Source: Paenibacillus radicibacter (GTDB taxonomy: Bacteria > Bacillota > Bacilli > Paenibacillales > NBRC-103111). From it: 64,000 nt of DNA. How positions within the stretch are numbered: position 1 is the first letter of the stretch; the number at the start of each line of letters is the position of its first letter. Where the stretch lies: positions 1-64,000 of the forward strand of contig NZ_JANQBC010000001.1 of NCBI RefSeq assembly GCF_024721995.1, read 5' to 3'. A model generated the notes under the pieces. The model did no database searches, was not told where the DNA came from, and worked only from the letters and a program-made list of their open reading frames with translations. Of this stretch, positions 58,405 to 64,000 are shown in pieces. The translations under genes and the position numbers were made by a program.

Positions 58405-60363
58405 TTAAAGTGATTCTTCCCACTTTACACCATTTGGCAATACTTCGATCACATGAGAACGGACGTGCTCATCCTTATGCAGCTCTTGACCTAAGATCGT
58501 GATGATTCCTTGATCTTCGCGTGTACGAATTAAGCGACCCATTCCTTGACGAAGGCGAAGCAGCATGTATGGCATGTCAACTTGTTCAAATGGCTGCTCC
58601 ACTGCCTTGCGTTTAGCCATAAATACGGGATCATTCGGAGGAAACGGTAAGGACCAAATGATCACATTCGATAGTGACGGGCCAGGTATATCGAGACCTT
58701 CCCATAATGTCACTGCACATAGAATGCTCTCTTCATCATTCTGAAATGCAGAGATCAGGTGACTAATTTCTTGATCTCCCTCGAAAAAGAATTTCATATG
58801 CGCACAAGCATCATACTGGCTGATACGTGTTTTAAACACATGCATCTCTTCTCTAGATGGGAACAAGAGAAGGGCACGACCATTCGTGCGCTGTAATAAT
58901 TGAACCGCGTGGTTCATTTTTTCAGTCAAATGATCTTCAGAATCGAACTTCGGAGCGTACATTTTCATCTGCTCTTCATACTCATACGGTGAATCGACCG
59001 AAAAGGATTCATATTGTGAAATGCCTAAGCTATCTGCCACGTAATTAAATGCTCCGTCAACAGACAAGGTCGCAGAAGAGAACACAATTGGCATTCGCTG
59101 CGCAAATACCCGCTCCTCAAGCACTTCTTTCACCATCCGCGGCATCACGACTAAAGTCAATCCATCTTGATCTTCAGATACCCAAGAAATCAGGTCTTCC
59201 ACCTTATCGAATAGACGGAGCGCAAGTCCGATCATCTCAAGGTGTTCTTCTACAATGCGAAGTTGATAATCATCTAATGTAAACATACCCGCTTCAAGGG
59301 CAATCTCTTCTTCAATGTTGGAAATGAGCGTGCGAAGACGTTTAACCTCACCTAATAATTCAGGTGTGTATGCAATCTCTTTACGATCGGAACCTGTAAC
59401 GGTTTTACTGCCTGAACGCAGTAACCCAAACAAATGTTCGCTATGCGCAATTGCCTCATCAATGGCTACCGCAAGCTCCTCACGAACTTCCCCTTCAAGC
59501 AGACGCACAACGATTTCTTCAAATACGTTATGCTTCAGTTTATACGTTAGCGCCTTCTGTGCTGCTGTCTCAAGTAAATGACCTTCATCAAATACGACAG
59601 AGCTATGATCAGGCAGTAATGGCAACTGTCCTTCACGTTTACGACCTTCATACGTCCACACATGTTCCATATAGAAGTCATGCGAACATATGATCAGGTC
59701 CGCAGAGCGACGATAATGCTCGCGGGAAAGTGTCTGACCGCAACGATGTCTTTTTTCACAAATGAGACAGTCTTGGAACGCATCCCATCCGATCTTACGC
59801 CAAAGCTCATCATTTAGGTGCGGATAATTTTTCCGATCCCCATATGGATAAAACGTTTGTAGGGCTTCATAGGAGCCCACGAACGCCGGTAATTCACTGT
59901 AAATTTCGCGATAGATGTCTTCCTCGGCTTCATCATCACTAAATCTGGCTTCATCAAGCTTGTTCAGACAGACGTACTGATCGGGTGATTTGCCAAGGCG
60001 TGCATCGATGGTCATATTCAAGTGCTGAGCGAGCTTCGCGATATCGCCTTCGGGCTTCACAAGCTGCTCAATCAATGATTCGTCCGCACATGCAATAATC
60101 GCAGGCTTACCTGTATAACGTGCATAACAGATTGCATATAGGAGGTACACAAGAGTCTTCCCTGTCCCTACCCCTGCTTCAGCAAAGATTGTTGATTTAT
60201 CTGCGTATGCGCGTTCCAGTTGAAAAGCCATGTAAATCTGTTCATCGCGGACTTCAAATCCCGCTTCCGGTAAAATGTCATAAAAAACATCCGCTACAAA
60301 ATCGCTTACCTGTTTGATAAACGATTCCGACGGATTATGTTTAAACGGATAACGCTCCACCAA
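58405..60363 (-). CDS. ATP-dependent DNA helicase, DinG/XPD-like with FeS cluster
   Basis: A 652-residue superfamily 2 helicase. Walker A is EAGVGTGKT (62-70), the DEAH-type box is DEGH (259-262), and four cysteines spaced as in XPD/DinG FeS domains are present (Cys132, Cys199, Cys202, Cys208). C-terminal helicase motifs include SSATLS, LWEGLDIPGPSL and LRQGMGRLIRT. It unwinds DNA 5' to 3' in repair or at R-loops by family analogy. There is no exonuclease domain, unlike Bacillus subtilis DinG, so it is closer to YoaA-type proteins. Confidence 0.88.
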   Translation of the reverse strand: MVERYPFKHNPSESFIKQVSDFVADVFYDILPEAGFEVRDEQIYMAFQLERAYADKSTIFAEAGVGTGKTLVYLLYAICYARYTGKPAIIACADESLIEQLVKPEGDIAKLAQHLNMTIDARLGKSPDQYVCLNKLDEARFSDDEAEEDIYREIYSELPAFVGSYEALQTFYPYGDRKNYPHLNDELWRKIGWDAFQDCLICEKRHRCGQTLSREHYRRSADLIICSHDFYMEHVWTYEGRKREGQLPLLPDHSSVVFDEGHLLETAAQKALTYKLKHNVFEEIVVRLLEGEVREELAVAIDEAIAHSEHLFGLLRSGSKTVTGSDRKEIAYTPELLGEVKRLRTLISNIEEEIALEAGMFTLDDYQLRIVEEHLEMIGLALRLFDKVEDLISWVSEDQDGLTLVVMPRMVKEVLEERVFAQRMPIVFSSATLSVDGAFNYVADSLGISQYESFSVDSPYEYEEQMKMYAPKFDSEDHLTEKMNHAVQLLQRTNGRALLLFPSREEMHVFKTRISQYDACAHMKFFFEGDQEISHLISAFQNDEESILCAVTLWEGLDIPGPSLSNVIIWSLPFPPNDPVFMAKRKAVEQPFEQVDMPYMLLRLRQGMGRLIRTREDQGIITILGQELHKDEHVRSHVIEVLPNGVKWEESL

Positions 60364-60452
60364 TGTCAGCTTCCCCCAATTGCATGTAATACTTAGTATC
60401 TGGTCTCTAAGAGCTTATCATGACATGAATCGGGGGGAAACACAATAGAAGG

Positions 60453-61775
60453 CTACTTTTGGATTGTATTTACGGCTAGAAGCTTGTCAATCGGTAATTC
60501 TGTATTCTTGGTAGAGACGCCATTTGACCATCCGATAAATGAATTTTGCGTTATCTTAAGACCATTGACCTTCTCTACGGCATAAAGTCCGTATTTAGAT
60601 GTTAAAGTGCCTTGCAGTTGTTCTACTTTATTATTCTCGAGCGTAATTTGAGCATTCCCTGTTGAAAGAAAGACGCCAACAGATTCCGCACGAATCGTAT
60701 TCTCTGATACAACTGTATCACGCGTATTCCACATATATAACCCCACACCAGCTTCATCTGCTGTACCAACAACGGCTGGCTTACCATCTTGTGTGGTATT
60801 ATCGATCTGATTCCCCGTTATCGTAAGATTGCGGCTCACTTTACCTGATGGTGGGAACACTTCGAGCATCTTAAAGGAATTATTCTGGAGCGTAACATCC
60901 ACTGCACTTGATACACGCATGAATCGGAAAGTAGACTTCTCAATATGCATACCGTTCAAATTCCAAAGTAAGGAATCTTGAAAGTGGGAGTTCTTCACGA
61001 TAATTTGCGCGGCACGATCTGCTGAAGCGGCATCCAATCTGCCAAAATTACTATCGGTCACCGTAACCCGCTTCACTAACGGCTTCTCAGGTTCAATATC
61101 AAGCGAACCTGTACCGGTACTATTCGTAACCGTGACGTCATAAGCGTGTACAACCGCTATATCTTGTCGCCCTGCCTGTGTAAAAGTAGACCCATCAATC
61201 GATATGAATTGTGGAACAGTTCCTATATCCCCGTCCTCGGTCATTCGAATGCCATCCCCGCTTGTATTTCGGAAGTGTACGCGATTGACTTGTACAAACA
61301 TGCTGCCACCTTGAATATCAAGTCCGTGCATTTGCACATCGCGAAGTCCAATTTCGTCTGCTGAACCATCAATGGCAAGATCAGAGATAATGACATTCTC
61401 TGCTTTTACATTCCCTCCAGTAATTAATACCATATCCCACACCTTACTGCTGGAAGGCAGTTTCAATAAGCTGTTAGCCCCTTCTCCAATAAGCTGTGTA
61501 TTTGACTTAATAACGACATTCTTCACTTGGTAAGTACCTTTAGGAACTTGAACCGTACCCCCATCGATTAAACTATCTATCGCTTTCTGAAAAGCACGGC
61601 TGCTATCCGTAGATCCATTTGCATCCGCGCCAAATGCGCTAACATTCACGATAGGTAGTTTTGTGAAGTCCGGTTTTTCGATATGATCTTGTGTTTTCCC
61701 ATAATAAAAGTATCCAATAACTACAACTAGAACGATAATTGCAACGAGTAAACTTCGTCTTTTTTTGATTGTCAT
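60453..61775 (-). CDS. Membrane-anchored right-handed beta-helix protein
   Basis: A 440-residue protein with an N-terminal membrane anchor (LLVAIIVLVVVIGYFYYG, about residues 9-26) and an extracellular parallel beta-helix. The pectate-lyase-superfamily start INVSAFGADANGSTDSSRAFQKAID motif is split here as VNVSAFGADANG and TDSSRAFQKAID. Repeated NxI/VxxN turns follow. No clear catalytic aspartates of GH28 are visible, so a polysaccharide-binding, lyase or epimerase role cannot be told apart. It is 3 bases after the epimerase stop and co-transcribed with it. Confidence 0.8.
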   Translation of the reverse strand: MTIKKRRSLLVAIIVLVVVIGYFYYGKTQDHIEKPDFTKLPIVNVSAFGADANGSTDSSRAFQKAIDSLIDGGTVQVPKGTYQVKNVVIKSNTQLIGEGANSLLKLPSSSKVWDMVLITGGNVKAENVIISDLAIDGSADEIGLRDVQMHGLDIQGGSMFVQVNRVHFRNTSGDGIRMTEDGDIGTVPQFISIDGSTFTQAGRQDIAVVHAYDVTVTNSTGTGSLDIEPEKPLVKRVTVTDSNFGRLDAASADRAAQIIVKNSHFQDSLLWNLNGMHIEKSTFRFMRVSSAVDVTLQNNSFKMLEVFPPSGKVSRNLTITGNQIDNTTQDGKPAVVGTADEAGVGLYMWNTRDTVVSENTIRAESVGVFLSTGNAQITLENNKVEQLQGTLTSKYGLYAVEKVNGLKITQNSFIGWSNGVSTKNTELPIDKLLAVNTIQK

Positions 61776-61778
61776 GTC

Positions 61779-62762
61779 TTACACCGAATGCATAATCCGA
61801 GATTCAGTTGCAGCAGCTGGCCATTCACTCGACTGGATATACCAATCTAATGCCTTCTCCATGCCTTGTGCAAAATCAACCTCAGGTTCATAGTTCAAGT
61901 ACATACGAGCTTGCGAGATATCTGCTAAGCTATGTTTCACATCTCCTGATCTAGCTTCTATATAAGTTGGCATAATTGATTTACCCAGTTTCGTGCAAAG
62001 CAAATCATATAACTGATTAAGAGATACTTGCTGCTGGCAAGCGATATTGAATACTTTGCCGCTTGCATGCACGCTGGCATCACAAGCTCGAAGATTTGCT
62101 TGAATGACATTATCAATATAAGTAAAGTCACGTGTTTGTTCTCCATCCCCATGAATTTCTGGGGACTCGTTCTGAAGCAGTTGTAACATAAACTTGGGGA
62201 TAACAGCAGCATATTGGGAGAGAGGATCTTGTTTGGGCCCAAATACATTGAAATAACGTAGACAAACCGCCTGCAAATCATAAGCCCGATGAAAAATAGA
62301 TGCATAAAGCTCAGTAACAAGTTTGGAGGTTGCATATGGAGACACAGGTGATGCGGGAACATCTTCAGTTAATGGCAGTTGATCGGAATTACCGTAAGCA
62401 GCACAGGAAGTGGCCAGAACGACTTTTTCAACATTCGCATCGCGAGCTGCGGTAAGCAAATTTACAGTACCATTCACATTGTTCTGATGGGTTTGTACGG
62501 GATCGATCATCGATTGTTGAACAGAACCCATAGCTGCTTGGTGAAGGATATAATCTACCCCACGCACAGCACGCTTGCATGTTGCTAGATTCTGAATATC
62601 CCCTTTTATAAATCGAATATCACTTAAAAAAGGATGAATATTCGACAGCTTTCCTGTGGACAGGTTATCTAATACGGTTACCTCATGATTCTTCATTAGT
62701 AATGCCTCAACTAAATTGGAACCAATAAACCCTGCGCCACCAGTAACAAGAAATTTGGACAT
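61779..62762 (-). CDS. NAD-dependent nucleotide-sugar epimerase (UDP-glucose/GlcNAc 4-epimerase type)
   Basis: A 327-residue extended SDR: TGGAGFIGSNL at residues 7-17 binds NAD, the catalytic Ser/Thr lies in ATSCAAYGNS and the Tyr-Lys pair in SPYATSKLV. RYFNVFGPKQDP and GDGEQTRDFTYIDNV are substrate-side motifs of UDP-hexose 4-epimerases such as WbpP. It supplies an activated sugar for a surface polymer. Its upstream gap carries a triple operator-like repeat shared with the divergent acyltransferase gene. Confidence 0.9.
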   Translation of the reverse strand: MSKFLVTGGAGFIGSNLVEALLMKNHEVTVLDNLSTGKLSNIHPFLSDIRFIKGDIQNLATCKRAVRGVDYILHQAAMGSVQQSMIDPVQTHQNNVNGTVNLLTAARDANVEKVVLATSCAAYGNSDQLPLTEDVPASPVSPYATSKLVTELYASIFHRAYDLQAVCLRYFNVFGPKQDPLSQYAAVIPKFMLQLLQNESPEIHGDGEQTRDFTYIDNVIQANLRACDASVHASGKVFNIACQQQVSLNQLYDLLCTKLGKSIMPTYIEARSGDVKHSLADISQARMYLNYEPEVDFAQGMEKALDWYIQSSEWPAAATESRIMHSV

Positions 62763-62808
62763 GAACCGTTCCCCTCCATATCAATCTCCACTTCCTATGT
62801 TTACTAAA

Positions 62809-62845
62809 TGTATCATAAATGATAAAATGATACATATTGTATCAT
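62809..62845. promoter_or_regulatory. Triple half-site operator between the epimerase and acyltransferase genes
   Basis: TGTATCAT (62809-62816), ATGATACA (62827-62834) and TGTATCAT (62838-62845) form a perfect 19-base palindrome ATGATACATATTGTATCAT plus a third half-site. It lies in the divergent promoter region and may bind a dimeric repressor that controls both genes. Confidence 0.5.
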
Positions 62846-62930
62846 GATATTAACATTAATCTAGTCTAGTTCCCACATATTGTCAACCTTTTCTGCCTAA
62901 TCATTATAAAAAAATAAGGATGTGCCGCTT

Positions 62931-64000
62931 ATGCCGCAGGTTCGTAATTATGCGATTGATTTCATTAAATTTTTTGCGATATTTATTGTCGTAAGTGTGC
63001 ATACGGGCTTCTTGAAAGGTTTTTATGTGACTGAACTTTTAGATTTGCACTTCTTCATTAATACCTTCTCACGCTTTACTGTCCCCTTCTTCTTCGTCAT
63101 TTCCGGCTTTCTTATTGGACAGAAGGCTCACAATGATCCGTCCAAAGCATACTTTAAGCATTATTTATGGAAAACAACAAAACTATTTGCAAGCTGGACC
63201 CTATTCTTTTTTCTCTATGACACGGTTGTTCGAATCTTATTTGCAGTTATACGTGGTGAAAGTCAAAAGCTCTACGGCTACCTCGATACGTTCTTCAGCA
63301 TAAATACGCTCTATTATGGCCCTCCCGCTACCGCTCACCAATTGTGGTATTTAACCGCACTCATCTGGTCTGTCATTCTCTTATTCGTTTTTGTGAAATG
63401 GAAGAAGCTCAATCTCCTCTTAATTGCAAGCTTTGTACTTAACCTCATCGGTATTTTTGGACAATCTTATTCCGTTCTAGCGAAATTACCAATTGAAACA
63501 CGAGATGCCCTATTCTATGGCTTATTTTATTTAACATTAGGCTATTATATGGCGGTTCATTATAAATCCATTCAGAGCAAGCTCATGAAATTACCTGCTA
63601 AAATCTATCTCGCTTTATTCTTCTTCTTTTCAATTACCCAGATGATGGAGCGGGCTTACTTGTTGTACCAGTATGGTGCTGGGATCGGTGAGAACTATTA
63701 TTTTTCAACCATACCGCTAATTGTGAGTCTCATTCTCTTCGTACTTGCAAGCCCCGCACTTGGTAAAGGCACCTTTGTCTCGAAGATTGGTAAAACTACC
63801 GTAGGGATCTATGTCATGCATACATTCTTTATTAGTCTTGTCGTGAACAGCTTGGATCTGTTTGGGCATAAGGCATTACTAAGTAATCTTATGTTCCAAA
63901 TCGTATACACACCAAGCATACTGATCATCTCGTACTTTAGTTATATCTGGGTGCAGAAGATGAAGAAGTACATGCAGCAGCGCTTACTCCCGCTTTCCGC
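62931..64000 (+). CDS. Acyltransferase 3 family membrane protein (3' end outside the window)
   Basis: The frame from the ATG at 62931 (AAGGA 9 bases upstream) stays open for 356 codons to the window edge. The start NYAIDFIKFFAIFIVVSVHTG carries the His of acyltransferase-3 proteins, and RFTVPFFFVISGFLIG is the second family block. About ten hydrophobic segments follow, with a late IGKTTVGIYVMHTFF block. Such proteins O-acetylate or O-succinylate surface glycans. It is divergent from the epimerase gene and probably modifies the same polymer. The protein may be nearly complete at the edge. Confidence 0.85.
   Translation, partial: MPQVRNYAIDFIKFFAIFIVVSVHTGFLKGFYVTELLDLHFFINTFSRFTVPFFFVISGFLIGQKAHNDPSKAYFKHYLWKTTKLFASWTLFFFLYDTVVRILFAVIRGESQKLYGYLDTFFSINTLYYGPPATAHQLWYLTALIWSVILLFVFVKWKKLNLLLIASFVLNLIGIFGQSYSVLAKLPIETRDALFYGLFYLTLGYYMAVHYKSIQSKLMKLPAKIYLALFFFFSITQMMERAYLLYQYGAGIGENYYFSTIPLIVSLILFVLASPALGKGTFVSKIGKTTVGIYVMHTFFISLVVNSLDLFGHKALLSNLMFQIVYTPSILIISYFSYIWVQKMKKYMQQRLLPLS

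Overview
The window reads as chromosomal DNA of a spore-forming, low-to-moderate GC Bacillota, most likely Paenibacillus or a close relative. The grounds are strong GGAGG-type ribosome-binding sites, a HutP-controlled hut operon, a purine riboswitch in front of xpt-pbuX, KimA and YfmM-like proteins close to the Bacillus ones, a secreted protein with copper-amine-oxidase-like domains, and a long decapeptide-repeat protein. The genus is inference. No rRNA, tRNA, CRISPR or prophage was seen. The only mobile DNA is the cut end of an IS3-family element at the left edge.

Layout. 1-2.1 kb: IS end, then the potassium transporter KimA. 2.3-3.7 kb: a MarR regulator and an SDR, with an operator-like palindrome on the promoter between them. 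3.8-7 kb: a HAD phosphatase divergent from a Crp/Fnr regulator, their shared promoter duplicated as a perfect 109-bp tandem repeat, then a globin-coupled (HemAT-type) sensor. 7-11.8 kb: an MFS exporter with a candidate leader peptide, an ABC-F protein, an SDR and a TetR regulator. 11.9-13.9 kb: a protein made of 38 uninterrupted 10-residue repeats.

13.9-20.5 kb: histidine utilisation in the order hutP-hutH-hutG-hutU-hutI, with a HutP-type terminator between hutP and hutH and two copies of a palindromic intergenic repeat. 20.5-25.8 kb: an LplT-like transporter, two GNAT enzymes and a secreted phosphodiester glycosidase. 26-40.3 kb: a large amino-acid or amine catabolic region. It holds lysine 2,3-aminomutase, a metallo-beta-lactamase hydrolase, a polar amino-acid ABC importer, a PAS/sigma-54 activator, a GNAT, an M81 (MlrC-like) hydrolase, an aldehyde dehydrogenase, two class-III aminotransferases and a two-subunit CoA-transferase. 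From the CoA-transferase to the activator these are packed as one operon on the minus strand. I read it as a substrate-induced route that imports, deaminates, oxidises and CoA-activates an amino compound; the substrate is unknown.

40.4-49.4 kb: the ene-reductase NamA, a DinB protein, a LytS/LytR two-component system next to the carbon-starvation transporter CstA and its small partner (probable pyruvate sensing and uptake), a DUF523 protein, an M29 aminopeptidase and a membrane protein. 49.5-54.5 kb: a 14-TM drug exporter and anaerobic ribonucleotide reductase nrdD-nrdG with paired NrdR boxes. 54.6-60.4 kb: xpt-pbuX with a guanine-class riboswitch, a cysteine hydrolase, a DegV protein and a DinG/XPD-like helicase. 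60.4-64 kb: a membrane-anchored beta-helix protein, a nucleotide-sugar epimerase and a divergent acyltransferase cut by the right edge, which together suggest surface polysaccharide modification.
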